From: Chloroflexi bacterium CFX4
GTDB lineage: Bacteria > Chloroflexota > Anaerolineae > Aggregatilineales > UBA2796
Direction: 5' to 3'
Assembly (NCBI GenBank): GCA_021404685.1
Contig: QWHC01000006.1
Span: forward strand, 1 to 64,000
Length of the DNA stretch: 64,000 nucleotides
Within the stretch, counting starts at the first letter, position 1, and the number at the start of each line of letters is the position of its first letter. Shown piece by piece: positions 34,930 to 43,087 of the stretch. Under the pieces are notes generated by a model. The model did no database searches. It had not been told where the DNA came from and worked only from the letters and a program-made list of their open reading frames with translations. The position numbers and the translations under genes are program-made.

Positions 34930-34945
34930 ACTGGTACATACCAGT
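34930..34945. promoter_or_regulatory. GntR/HutC-type operator (DasR/NagR-like palindrome)
   Basis: ACTGGTA-CA-TACCAGT is a perfect palindrome with 7-base arms. It closely matches the known dre-like sites of the HutC subfamily of GntR regulators (DasR, NagR; arms ACTGGT/ACCAGT), which respond to amino-sugar phosphates. It lies just downstream of the predicted -10, covering the transcription start, where a repressor would block initiation. The matching regulator gene is not in this window. Confidence 0.7.
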
Positions 34946-34952
34946 ATAGTAG

Positions 34953-34981
34953 ATTATATGCGGCGCTGAACTTTGGCACAA
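34953..34981 (-). promoter_or_regulatory. Sigma-70-type promoter of the alpha-mannosidase operon
   Basis: On the minus strand, TTGTGC (34981-34976), a 17-base spacer and TATAAT (34958-34953) form a good housekeeping promoter. Transcription would start near 34946, within or next to the palindrome at 34930-34945. Confidence 0.75.
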
Positions 34982-35098
34982 GGATCACTAAACGCGCTAG
35001 GTGCTAAAACGTATAAGAAGCGTAGGGCAAGCGTAGGGTAAGCGTCATGCAAAACATCACAACGCTATACCGAGAATAGAAAAAACCTGTTAATTTTC

Positions 35099-35127
35099 TT
35101 GACGATTCGGCGGGTATTTCGTAACAT
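35099..35127 (+). promoter_or_regulatory. Promoter of the WXG100 gene
   Basis: TTGACG, 17 bases, TAACAT gives a plausible sigma-70 promoter, with transcription starting near 35134 and a leader of about 36 bases. Confidence 0.5.
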
Positions 35128-35169
35128 TACATCAAACGTTGAACCAACCTATGTGAGGATGAATCGGCT

Positions 35170-35571
35170 ATGGCGCATATTGCCGTCAACCCAGAAAACA
35201 TAAGAAACATCGCGGCAGCCTTGCGAGCGCACAGCAGCCGTATTCAAGGCGCAGTGGAAGCCATTGAGGCGGAAATGCAGCGCCTCAGTGCTGATCAGTT
35301 TGCCGGTCAGCGTGCGGAGTCGCTGCGCGTGCGTTTTCAGGCTGCCCGCCAACGCCTAACGCAGTACGCGACCATGCTTAGCAAGTTTGCCACGCAGCTT
35401 GAAGAGGCTGCTGATGCTTTCCGCCGCGCAGACGCGGCTGCCAATGGCGAAGGCACGCAAAACGGCAACGGCTTCCAGCTAACGACGACCTTTAGCGTTG
35501 GCAGCAACGCCGCACGCGCCCAAGCTGCCCAAGCTGCCATTCGTGCAGTGAACTGGGGCAAGTTGTGGTAG
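35170..35571 (+). CDS. WXG100-like (ESAT-6 family) small protein
   Basis: A 133-residue mostly helical protein. Residues 5-95 form a helical hairpin typical of WXG100/ESAT-6: VNPENIRNIAAALRAHSSRIQGAVEAIEAEMQ as helix 1, a turn, then a long helix 2 (LRVRFQAARQRLTQYATMLSKFATQLEEAADAFRRADAAANGE). The W-x-G turn appears here as DQFAGQRAE, so the Trp is replaced by Phe. The last 35 residues, ending AAIRAVNWGKLW, form an added tail. No EssC/EccC ATPase or other T7SS gene is nearby. The gene has its own promoter candidate and a GAGG site before ATG. Confidence 0.65.
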   Translation: MAHIAVNPENIRNIAAALRAHSSRIQGAVEAIEAEMQRLSADQFAGQRAESLRVRFQAARQRLTQYATMLSKFATQLEEAADAFRRADAAANGEGTQNGNGFQLTTTFSVGSNAARAQAAQAAIRAVNWGKLW

Positions 35572-35574
35572 CCA

Positions 35575-36591
35575 TCAAGGCGCAGCGATCAGGCGCAAGT
35601 GTGGCAAATCCAGCATGAGCGCGTCTAGGGCAAGGCGCGCATTCACGTTTGCCTGTAAATAGCGCAGCGTGCGGCGCACTGCCAGCAACGCTTGATAGGT
35701 TTCCTCTGTTTTGACCGAACGGGCAATTTGTTCGAGGGCATGGCGGCGATCACGGTTGGTGATGGCAGCCGCCGCCGTATGGTGTGCCAGCAACAGCGCA
35801 TCGCGCCAATAGCTTTGCCAAAGCGCAAGGAGTGTTGGCAAACTCACCCGATCTTCACTCAGCGCACGGGCATGATCGAAGCGTGCAGCACGGCTTTCGC
35901 CAAGCGCACGTTCCAGCAGATCAAGCCATTCGGCGCGCTGTTCCAGCACCGAGTCATCGCGCAACACTTCTAATGCCCAGCCCATGCGCCCGCCGCTAAG
36001 CTGTGCGATCAAAGCGGCGCGTTCAGGTTCGCTATTGTGCCGATTGACAAGTGCCTCTCGGATAACCTGTGTTGGCAGCGGACGCAAATTCAGCGGTTGG
36101 CAGCGCGATTTAATGGTTGCCAACAGGGACTCGGTCGTATCCGCCGTCAGCAGCAGCAGCACATAGGGCGGTGGCTCTTCCAACGTCTTGAGGAGTGCAT
36201 CCATCGCTTGGGTGCTTGCCTCTTGAAAGCGGCGCAGGATCAGCACGCGGTAGCGCCCTTCCACAGGGCGCAGCGATAGCACACGGGTCATCTCGCGGAT
36301 TTGCTCGATCTTCAGGGAGCCACCTTGCGCCTCGATCAGCGTGAAATCGGCGTAATTGCCTTGTGCAGTCAGTTGGCAGGCGCGGCACGCACCGCACGGG
36401 CGCGCCGCAGCACTCTGGCAATTGACCGCCTGTGCGAAGGCACGTGCAAAGGTTGTTTTGCCAATGCGTGCCACGCCGCTAATTAGGTAGGCATGGCGCA
36501 GCCGATCCGCGTTCAGGCTGCGCGTGATGTGCCGAATCGCCCATTCGTGACCGATGATGCGCCAATTATCGCTGTACTGTGCTTCGCTCAT
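35575..36591 (-). CDS. holB: DNA polymerase III subunit delta'
   Basis: A clamp-loader subunit of about 338 residues. It has the Walker A-like GVARIGKTTFARAFA near residue 25, the four-Cys zinc module (C...CGACRAC) near 42-58, and the SRC motif in TIKSRCQPLNLRPLP near 160, all typical of delta'/DnaX-like proteins. The SRC motif supplies the arginine finger to gamma/tau. I chose the ATG at 36591 (SEAQYSDNWRIIGHEWA follows), because the longer version from 36678 adds 29 non-conserved residues. The stop is 3 bases from that of the convergent WXG100 gene. Confidence 0.88.
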   Translation of the reverse strand: MSEAQYSDNWRIIGHEWAIRHITRSLNADRLRHAYLISGVARIGKTTFARAFAQAVNCQSAAARPCGACRACQLTAQGNYADFTLIEAQGGSLKIEQIREMTRVLSLRPVEGRYRVLILRRFQEASTQAMDALLKTLEEPPPYVLLLLTADTTESLLATIKSRCQPLNLRPLPTQVIREALVNRHNSEPERAALIAQLSGGRMGWALEVLRDDSVLEQRAEWLDLLERALGESRAARFDHARALSEDRVSLPTLLALWQSYWRDALLLAHHTAAAAITNRDRRHALEQIARSVKTEETYQALLAVRRTLRYLQANVNARLALDALMLDLPHLRLIAAP

Positions 36592-36744
36592 GCCGCACAT
36601 TTTGCCCATAAACGCACGTTTGTGCAAGATTGCGCTATCATCTTTCTCTAAGCAACTTCGGGTGATTTGGTGTTGCACAAACGCCTAGTTTCTAGATAAG
36701 ATCAGGCACAGCCTGAAGCTGACTTACGCAAGGAGAAGTGAGCC

Positions 36745-37146
36745 GTGTTCCAGTCATTCGATTTACCGATGGATAGAGTGGATCAAGGTGAGTTACTGAG
36801 CTTACTCAGTTACGCCGATCCCGCGGAAGTAAAAGCCTTTGCCGCTGAAATTGTCGATTCGCTCGGCACAGTTGAGGTCATCAGCAAACGCACTGCCCTT
36901 GCACGCTTACCCCTTATGGATCAGGATGGCAGCACCGATACTTATGAAGCGCTAATCACCGAGGTGTGCGTTCATGCCACTAATGGCGCGGATGGCTATG
37001 GCATGTGCATTGGCACAGACGAAGATCACGCTATTGCAATTGCTATATTAGATGTGGCGTTGGCTGCCGATAGTGTCGGCTTGCTGACGGGTAAAATAAT
37101 GGCGTTTCTGCACGCGCAAGCGGATTTGCTGGCGCAAGCGGAATAA
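36745..37146 (+). CDS. PhnG-like protein (stand-alone)
   Basis: A 133-residue protein. By eye it resembles PhnG of the carbon-phosphorus lyase core: LLSYADPAEVKAFAAEI matches the start of PhnG (LAHSQPAELAARLN in E. coli), and the second half aligns as ITEVCVHATNG-x-GY-x3-IGTDEDHA-x4-ILDVAL against TRAAVRLTDG-x2-GY-x4-GRDKQHA-x3-ALIDAL. PhnG normally works with PhnH, PhnI and PhnJ. None of these is nearby, so this copy is either an orphan paralogue or a convergent look-alike. The ribosome site is AAGGAGAAG, 8 bases before the start. Not verified by search. Confidence 0.45.
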   Translation: MFQSFDLPMDRVDQGELLSLLSYADPAEVKAFAAEIVDSLGTVEVISKRTALARLPLMDQDGSTDTYEALITEVCVHATNGADGYGMCIGTDEDHAIAIAILDVALAADSVGLLTGKIMAFLHAQADLLAQAE

Positions 37147-37193
37147 GTCCTCAGGCATTCTTTATACTTTCACAGCAACTAAAGTTGGCGACA

Positions 37194-37976
37194 ATGGATT
37201 TAGGCTTAAAAAATAAGGTCGCCCTGGTGGCAGCGGCGAGTAAAGGGCTAGGCTATGGTGTGGCACGCGCTCTGGCCAGAGAAGGCGCGCACCTCTCGAT
37301 TTGCAGCCGCGATGCTGATCAGGTGCGCTTGGCAGGCGAAAAACTGACCGCCGAGACGGGCGCGCAAGTGTTGGCAGTGCCGTGCGACGTGCGCGAGGCT
37401 GCCGCTATTGAGGCGTGGGTTGCCCAAACGGTGGCGCGCTGGGGCAGCATTGATGCACTGCTCGTCAACGCCGGCGGACCGCCTGCGGCAACCTTCAAAG
37501 AGATCACCGACGCGCAATGGCAAGCCGCCTTTGAGCTAACACTGCTCAGCACCGTGCGGATGATCCGTGCTGCGCTGCCGCACATGCCGCACGGCGCGGC
37601 AATCCTCACCATCACCTCATCTTCTATCAAAGAGCCGATTGAGCGCTTAGGCCTTTCAACCGTCATGCGTGCTGGTGTCGCCGGGCTGGTGAAAACGCTT
37701 GCCGATGAGCTATCAGGTGACGGTATCCGTGTGAATAATCTGATTCCGGGCAGGATTGATACAGATCGCGTCGCACAGCTTGATCAAGGCACCGCGGCTG
37801 CCCGCGGCATCAGCTTTGAGCAAGCACGCGCAGAGGCAGTCGGCAAAATTCCGCTGCGGCGGCTTGGCAGCATAGATGAATTTGGCGCGGCGGCAGCCTT
37901 CTTGCTCTCACCGGCGGCAGCCTACATCACAGGCGCAACCTTGCGCGTAGATGGCGGCGCAATGCGCTCTATCTGA
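37194..37976 (+). CDS. SDR family oxidoreductase (atypical active site)
   Basis: A 260-residue short-chain dehydrogenase/reductase of the FabG type. The cofactor loop is AAASKGLGYGVARAL near residue 13 and VNAGGPPAATFKE corresponds to the NAG motif. TITSSSIKEPI is the catalytic Ser region. The usual YxxxK is not present: the equivalent stretch is LGLSTVMRAGVAGLVKTLADEL, with Leu/Arg where Tyr/Lys are expected. This is characteristic of a divergent SDR branch whose activity is not well defined. The C-terminal GATLRVDGG is normal. I chose the ATG at 37194 over the TTG at 37185. The comEA-like gene starts 9 bases downstream. Confidence 0.85.
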   Translation: MDLGLKNKVALVAAASKGLGYGVARALAREGAHLSICSRDADQVRLAGEKLTAETGAQVLAVPCDVREAAAIEAWVAQTVARWGSIDALLVNAGGPPAATFKEITDAQWQAAFELTLLSTVRMIRAALPHMPHGAAILTITSSSIKEPIERLGLSTVMRAGVAGLVKTLADELSGDGIRVNNLIPGRIDTDRVAQLDQGTAAARGISFEQARAEAVGKIPLRRLGSIDEFGAAAAFLLSPAAAYITGATLRVDGGAMRSI

Positions 37977-37985
37977 GAGGCGCTA

Positions 37986-38546
37986 ATGCCTGAACGCTAC
38001 CGCGATGCGCTCTTTATTGCCCTGATTGCCAGCATCGTGGTCGGCGTGATCGTATTGCTCAGCTATCAGCCACCGCCCGTAATTTTTACCCTGCTGCCAC
38101 CGCAACCAAGCGCCACACCGCTGCCCATTCGCGTGCATGTTGGCGGCGCGGTGAAAGCGCCATCTGTCTATGCGCTCCCACAAGGCAGCCGCACCGAAGA
38201 TGCCATTCAGGCGGCGGGCGGTCTGTTGCCTGATGCCGCTGCCGAAACCCTGAACCTTGCTTGGCTGCTGCAAGATGGTGATCAGGTCTATGTATGGCGG
38301 CAAGGTGAGAGCGGCGTGCTGGCAACGCGCCCTGCCAGTGGCACTCCCGTGCGCCAAATCCGCATTAACAGCGCTTCTGAGCAAGAACTGCAACAACTGC
38401 CCGGCGTCGGACCTGCTATCGCTAGAGCAATCATCGCCTACCGTGAGCAATATGGTCACTTCCGCACGCTAAGCGACCTCGACAAAGTGCCGGGCGTCGG
38501 ACCATCGCGCCTTGCCCAATGGGCGCCGCTGCTCATCTTCGATTAG
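37986..38546 (+). CDS. ComEA-like DNA-binding protein (SLBB plus helix-hairpin-helix)
   Basis: A 186-residue membrane-anchored protein. A transmembrane helix occupies residues 10-30 (FIALIASIVVGVIVLLSY). An SLBB domain follows (about 50-105, IRVHVGGAVKAPSVYALPQGS). A C-terminal pair of helix-hairpin-helix motifs ends the protein (NSASEQELQQLPGVGPAIARAI and LDKVPGVGPSRLAQ). ComEA binds double-stranded DNA at the cell surface for natural transformation. Similar proteins without a competence role exist, and the ComEC channel gene is not in view. Confidence 0.88.
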   Translation: MPERYRDALFIALIASIVVGVIVLLSYQPPPVIFTLLPPQPSATPLPIRVHVGGAVKAPSVYALPQGSRTEDAIQAAGGLLPDAAAETLNLAWLLQDGDQVYVWRQGESGVLATRPASGTPVRQIRINSASEQELQQLPGVGPAIARAIIAYREQYGHFRTLSDLDKVPGVGPSRLAQWAPLLIFD

Positions 38547-38653
38547 CACCTGATGAGCAATCCGTAATGAATGGACGCAACACCTGCTCTATCTCACCGA
38601 ACGGTTTAATGCCCGCGGGTAATTTTGGGCAAATTTGACGAGGAGAGAAGATA

Positions 38654-39256
38654 ATGCAAAAAACAATGCGCTTTGGGGCAGTGCTGCTGGCAGTAGTCTT
38701 GGCAGTTGGTGGGTTAGTAACTTTGGCAAACGCTCAGGAAGACCTTCCTGCATGGATGACCATTGAATTGGTAAACGCCGAAACGGGCGAGACGTTTACC
38801 CTTGCCGATTTTGCGGGCAAGACGATCCTTGTGGAGCCAATGGCAACCTGGTGCAGCAATTGCCGCCGCCAAATCACGGAGACGACCAAACTCATTAGGC
38901 AACTGACTGAAGACGAGGATGAGCGTCTAGAAAACTTAGTCTTTATCGGCTTGAGCATCGAGACGAACCTACAGCCTGCCGACCTGAAAACATATGCTGA
39001 GCGCAACGATTTCGCGCTGACCTTCGCCGTGCTGAGCGAGGACATGCTGCGCGCTCTGGTGGCGGAATTTGGGCGCGGTGTGGCAAATCCGCCGTCCTCG
39101 CCGTCCTTCATTATCCGCGCTGATGGCACCTTCACCGAGCTGATTTTTGGCATTGAGCCTGTTGAGGATATCCTTGCCAAGCTGGAAGCGGAGTACATGG
39201 AAGTTGAAGCTGCGGCAACGGCTGAGCCAACGGCTGCTGCCACACCTAAGAAGTGA
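38654..39256 (+). CDS. TlpA-like secreted thioredoxin-fold protein
   Basis: A 200-residue exported thiol-disulfide protein. A signal peptide or anchor (residues 6-28) is followed by a redoxin/TlpA-type thioredoxin fold. The active site is TWCSNC near residues 69-74, with cis-Pro in NPPSSPSFII near residue 150. It probably receives electrons from the CcdA-like protein encoded 20 bases downstream and reduces disulfides outside the membrane (for example in cytochrome c maturation). A short Glu/Ala/Thr-rich tail ends the protein. The ribosome site AGGAG is well placed. Confidence 0.85.
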   Translation: MQKTMRFGAVLLAVVLAVGGLVTLANAQEDLPAWMTIELVNAETGETFTLADFAGKTILVEPMATWCSNCRRQITETTKLIRQLTEDEDERLENLVFIGLSIETNLQPADLKTYAERNDFALTFAVLSEDMLRALVAEFGRGVANPPSSPSFIIRADGTFTELIFGIEPVEDILAKLEAEYMEVEAAATAEPTAAATPKK

Positions 39257-39276
39257 GAAAGCGAGCCTGAGCATCA

Positions 39277-39945
39277 ATGGACGGTCTAGTTCAGCAGTTT
39301 GTGTTAGGAAACGCCGCGATCCTGACCAACGTCTGTATGCTGCCACTTTATCCCGGCTTGATCGCCTTTCTGGCTGGCAACACAGGCGAGGCTGAACCTA
39401 AACGGGCTACGGCGTGGCTGGGCGTGCTGGTCTTGATGGGCATCCTCACGCTGATGATCGGCTTGGGTGTGCTGCTCTATGTGCTAAAGCGTGAGTTCAG
39501 CGCGGTGCTGCCCGCCCTGCTGCCTGGCATCTACCTGATTGTGGTGCTGCTGGGCGTGGCAATGTTCTTTGGCTTCAATCCGTTTGCACGTTTGGCACGC
39601 GCTCAGTCGCCCACCCTTCGCAATCCATACCTTGCCGCCTACTTTTACGGCATCCTGCTGGCACCCATGACGCTGCCTTGCACGGGACCGATCATCGCCA
39701 GCGCTTTTGTGTTGGGCGCGGGCAGTGTGGGCGATCTGTTCACCGAACTGCTGAATGTCGTCTTCTTTGGCTTGGGCTTTGGGTGGCCGCTTGTGCTGCT
39801 GCCGTTGCTGGCGCTGCCACTTCAGCGGCGCTTTACCAAGTGGCTGGCAAAGCACCACACCCTGATTGCACGGCTGTCTGGCGCACTGCTCATCGCTATC
39901 GGCATCTTCGGCTTTGTGACGGTGGTTGTGCCAGAACTTGGCTGA
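39277..39945 (+). CDS. CcdA-like membrane thiol-redox protein
   Basis: A 222-residue six-helix protein of the CcdA/DsbD-beta type, which carries electrons from cytoplasmic thioredoxin across the membrane. The paired Cys residues lie in TNVCMLPLYPG (helix 1, about residue 15) and MTLPCTGP (helix 4, about residue 133), each followed by the Pro typical of the family. Paired with the TlpA-like protein directly upstream. Confidence 0.88.
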   Translation: MDGLVQQFVLGNAAILTNVCMLPLYPGLIAFLAGNTGEAEPKRATAWLGVLVLMGILTLMIGLGVLLYVLKREFSAVLPALLPGIYLIVVLLGVAMFFGFNPFARLARAQSPTLRNPYLAAYFYGILLAPMTLPCTGPIIASAFVLGAGSVGDLFTELLNVVFFGLGFGWPLVLLPLLALPLQRRFTKWLAKHHTLIARLSGALLIAIGIFGFVTVVVPELG

Positions 39946-39955
39946 GGGTGGAAAA

Positions 39956-39986
39956 GGTTTGGGCGGATGCACTGTCCGCCCAAACC
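39956..39986 (-). terminator. Terminator of the gpgS-like gene
   Basis: A perfect 12-base stem (GGTTTGGGCGGA / TCCGCCCAAACC, 7-base loop) is followed on the minus strand by TTTTCC. It sits between the convergent ccdA-like and gpgS-like genes. Confidence 0.78.
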
Positions 39987-39989
39987 ATC

Positions 39990-41801
39990 CTACTTATTTC
40001 CAAAGCGGCTGCGGTAGGCTGGCACTTCCAGCATAGGTGGGCGCTCCACATCGCTAATCTCGGCAATATCAAGGCTGAAGCGCTCAGGTTCATGCACGAT
40101 CAGCTTCATGCTGCGGTTTGCCTTGTCCAGCAGTTCAACGCTGTAGCGGCGCTCCAAGCGCGAGATAAACACCTGATGAATAGCGAACGACATCTTGCTT
40201 AAGCCAACCAACGGTTGGTTGTGATGCACGCGCTGCTCAAGGTCAACCTGGGCGATGCCTTCCAAGCCATGCTGTTCATGTAGATCAATGAGTAAGCCCG
40301 TCTCTACGCCGTAGCCACTGAAGAACGGCACGCGCTCTAAAGCGCTGCGCCTGCCGGCATATTCGCCTGAAAGCGGCTGCACAATGCCGGAAAGTTCGGG
40401 ATAGAACAAGTTGAGCAGCGGACGTGCCACCAATTCCGTAACGCGCCCACCACCGAAGGCTTGAAGCTGCTCACCAACTTTGATCGGGCGCTGATAAAAG
40501 CCTTTGACGTACTGCACATTGGCGCGCTTGAGCAGCGGACCGAGCAAGCCATACACAAAGCGCGGATGAATGTTGGTGATATCGGTGTCAATCCAGGCGA
40601 TGATGTCTGTGTTCAGCACGTAGAGGCTCTTCCAAAGTGCCTCGCCCTTGCCACGATAGCTGCCCACTTCAGGCAAAAGCTCAGGATGTTTGTAGGTTGG
40701 CACACCAAGCGATTCGGCAATTGCCACAGTGTTATCGGTAGAGTTGCTATCAATCAGCACAATTTGATCAAGCAGCGGCACGGCATCCATGAGCGCGCCC
40801 TTAATGGTGCGGATCACATTACCAACCGTCGCTTCTTCATTTAAGGCAGGCAGTGCCAAGCCAATCGTGACGCCTTGCTTCTCTTTAAGCGCTAGAAGTG
40901 CTTCTAGATCAGCAAATTCGTTGCTGTGGAAAGTGTTTTCGGCAAACCAGCGGTCAACACGGGTCGAGAGTGGCTCGGCGATCCGCACCAATGGGCGCGG
41001 CGCATGGAAGGCAAACTCTTCGGGTGTGTGAGCCCGCACGAGGATCAGGGGTGAAGGTGTTTGCTCAAAGACGCTGCGAACAACGCTGCTGGTGCCGCTG
41101 CCGCGCCGATCCGGCTGTTGAAAAGAAGCGCCCATCACCACAGCTTTATGCGCGCTGACTTCTTCAATAATTGCCCGCGTAATATCGCCGCTGACGGTGA
41201 CAGTGCGCCCGATGCGCGAATCCGTTCCCATCATGACGCTGTAGGGCTGCGATTCGTAAGGACTGCTGGCAACATGCAACAGCGTGATCGGTGCGCTTTC
41301 GGCAAGTGCATTGGCAACGCGGGTGCCAAGCGAGAGGTTCGGTCCGCCGCGCAGCGAGAGCAGCACGCCGCCCTGTGCCTGCCACTGATGACGGCTGACC
41401 AGCACCACATCGCAAGGCGTCTCGCGTAGGATGGTATCCGTGCTGATGCCACCGGTCGGCTCTAAGGCACCTGCCCATTCCACGATCAGCAGATCGGCAG
41501 CCTCACGTTCGATTTCCTCAATCACGCTCAGGATCGGCTTGTAATCCACATAGACTCGCGTCTCATCGTGGATGTTGTCGCGTTCTTTGGCAAGCGTGTC
41601 CAACGCATCGCGCATATGGCGCGCTTGCAGCGTGCCTTCGCTCAGCGAAACGCCTTCCGGCATAGTCAGCATGACGCGCAGGTGGATTTCCAACGGAATA
41701 GAGGGCGCCGCCGCCATTTTCTCGGCGAAGGCAACCCATGCCTCAAGGGCGTTGACATCGCTGAGCGCCAGCACAATCCGATACGGTGAAGGAGTCGTCA
41801 T
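39990..41801 (-). CDS. Universal-stress-protein / glucosyl-3-phosphoglycerate synthase fusion
   Basis: A 603-residue fusion. Residues 1-265 contain two UspA-like alpha/beta units, the second with the MGASFQQPDRRGSGTSSVVRSV-type ATP-loop region (G-x2-G-x9-G-S/T). From about residue 300 it is a GT81-like glycosyltransferase: GLALPALNEEATVGNVIRTI, YRGKGEALWKSL, and the metal motif DTDITNIHPRFVYGLLGPLL. VQPLSGEYAGRRSALE and GYGVETGLLIDL follow. These match GpgS, which transfers glucose to 3-phosphoglycerate for glucosylglycerate/mannosylglycerate-type osmolytes or methylglucose lipopolysaccharide. The phosphatase (GpgP) is not next to it. Confidence 0.88.
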   Translation of the reverse strand: MTTPSPYRIVLALSDVNALEAWVAFAEKMAAAPSIPLEIHLRVMLTMPEGVSLSEGTLQARHMRDALDTLAKERDNIHDETRVYVDYKPILSVIEEIEREAADLLIVEWAGALEPTGGISTDTILRETPCDVVLVSRHQWQAQGGVLLSLRGGPNLSLGTRVANALAESAPITLLHVASSPYESQPYSVMMGTDSRIGRTVTVSGDITRAIIEEVSAHKAVVMGASFQQPDRRGSGTSSVVRSVFEQTPSPLILVRAHTPEEFAFHAPRPLVRIAEPLSTRVDRWFAENTFHSNEFADLEALLALKEKQGVTIGLALPALNEEATVGNVIRTIKGALMDAVPLLDQIVLIDSNSTDNTVAIAESLGVPTYKHPELLPEVGSYRGKGEALWKSLYVLNTDIIAWIDTDITNIHPRFVYGLLGPLLKRANVQYVKGFYQRPIKVGEQLQAFGGGRVTELVARPLLNLFYPELSGIVQPLSGEYAGRRSALERVPFFSGYGVETGLLIDLHEQHGLEGIAQVDLEQRVHHNQPLVGLSKMSFAIHQVFISRLERRYSVELLDKANRSMKLIVHEPERFSLDIAEISDVERPPMLEVPAYRSRFGNK

Positions 41802-41808
41802 CAGCTAT

Positions 41809-43050
41809 TTATTTTCCTTCCACAAGTGGCACAAGGTGATTGCGGATTAGCACATCCCAGCGGTATTGCTTTCGCACGCGCACACGCAGGCGGTGCGGCG
41901 CATTCACCTCTAAGGTCGAAATGATGTTCGCGGCAATATCACGCGGCGCGCCCTTGACAGGATCGAAGTACAAGGCATCGCCCTGACCCGTGCGGCGCAG
42001 TGGTGGAATATCCGCACAAAAGGCGGGAATGCCGGCTAAGCCTGCCTCGATAATCGGAATGCCAAAGCCTTCTTGCGTGCTGGGAAACAGCAGCGCATCG
42101 GCAAGCGTGAACAGATTCGCCATTGTATCATCATCTGGGATGAGTGGCTGATCGCCTTCGCCGTAAGCGTACAAGAAGTGCGCTGATTCCTCAACGCCAA
42201 GGTCTTGGCGCAGTTTGAGCAACTCGCCCAGATAGCCGGGATTGGCAGGATTATGCGGACCGGGCGGGCCTGTCACGATCAGGCGGTAGTCGCGCCCGGA
42301 TAAATCGCGCATGGCGTGCAAAATTTTCACGCCCAACTCGATGTTTTTGCGGCGCGTAATGCGTGCTGGCAGCAGCAGCAAGCCGTCAGCATCCAACAGG
42401 TTAAGGCGCTCGGCAAGCATGGTTGTGGTTGGTGTCCAGTGCAGAAAGCGGGCGGGATCAACGCCCGGCACGACGACGGCGATATGTTCATATGGCACGC
42501 CAAGCAGTTCCGCCAATTCGGTGCGGCGTGCCTCCGAGACGGTGACATAGCGCACATTCGGCCACGGCTGGCGCAGCAAGTCCCACGGTGCGCCGCTGTG
42601 CAGTTCAGGCAGATACTGCGCGTTTGTCCATGCCAGATCGTGCGCCCAAGCGATGATGCGCGTCCGTCGGCTGCCGTTGCCAGTCGAAACTAGGGCTTGG
42701 GTCAGCGCCAAGTTTTTGTGCAGCGATGTCACATTGTGGGCGATGCATACATCGCATTCTTTCAAAGCCTCGTGCAGGCTGCTGCGGATTTTATCTACCA
42801 ACTGCCAGAATGCCTCAGTTACCTGCCCTTGATCCAGCTCACGTTTTACGCTCAGCACCTCAGGCACTGATGAGCCGAACAAGGGATTAATAACCGACTC
42901 GATACGCGGATCGAACTCGCCGCCGCTGCCGCTGATCACACGCACCGCATAGCCAAGGTCGGCGAGTCCGCGGGCGTGGTAAGCAATGGTTGATTCAACG
43001 CCGCCAACGGTCGGTGGGCTGGCATAGTGCAGAATCGCAACTCGTTTCAT
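41809..43050 (-). CDS. GT4-type glycosyltransferase
   Basis: A 413-residue GT-B enzyme. The N-terminal domain starts with VAILHYASPPTVGGVESTIAYHARGLADLGYAVRV-like features (GGVE loop), and the donor-binding motif ALLFPSTQEGFGIPIIEAGLAG lies near residue 330. The EX7E-type pattern is conserved. It is 7 bases from the GpgS-fusion gene and well spaced from its own ribosome site (AGAGAGGAA). A role in making a glucosylglycerate-derived solute or a glycolipid is suggested by context; the acceptor is unknown. Confidence 0.85.
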   Translation of the reverse strand: MKRVAILHYASPPTVGGVESTIAYHARGLADLGYAVRVISGSGGEFDPRIESVINPLFGSSVPEVLSVKRELDQGQVTEAFWQLVDKIRSSLHEALKECDVCIAHNVTSLHKNLALTQALVSTGNGSRRTRIIAWAHDLAWTNAQYLPELHSGAPWDLLRQPWPNVRYVTVSEARRTELAELLGVPYEHIAVVVPGVDPARFLHWTPTTTMLAERLNLLDADGLLLLPARITRRKNIELGVKILHAMRDLSGRDYRLIVTGPPGPHNPANPGYLGELLKLRQDLGVEESAHFLYAYGEGDQPLIPDDDTMANLFTLADALLFPSTQEGFGIPIIEAGLAGIPAFCADIPPLRRTGQGDALYFDPVKGAPRDIAANIISTLEVNAPHRLRVRVRKQYRWDVLIRNHLVPLVEGK

Positions 43051-43087
43051 GCGTTCTCATTCCTCTCTGATGTGGCAGCCTTCAGCG

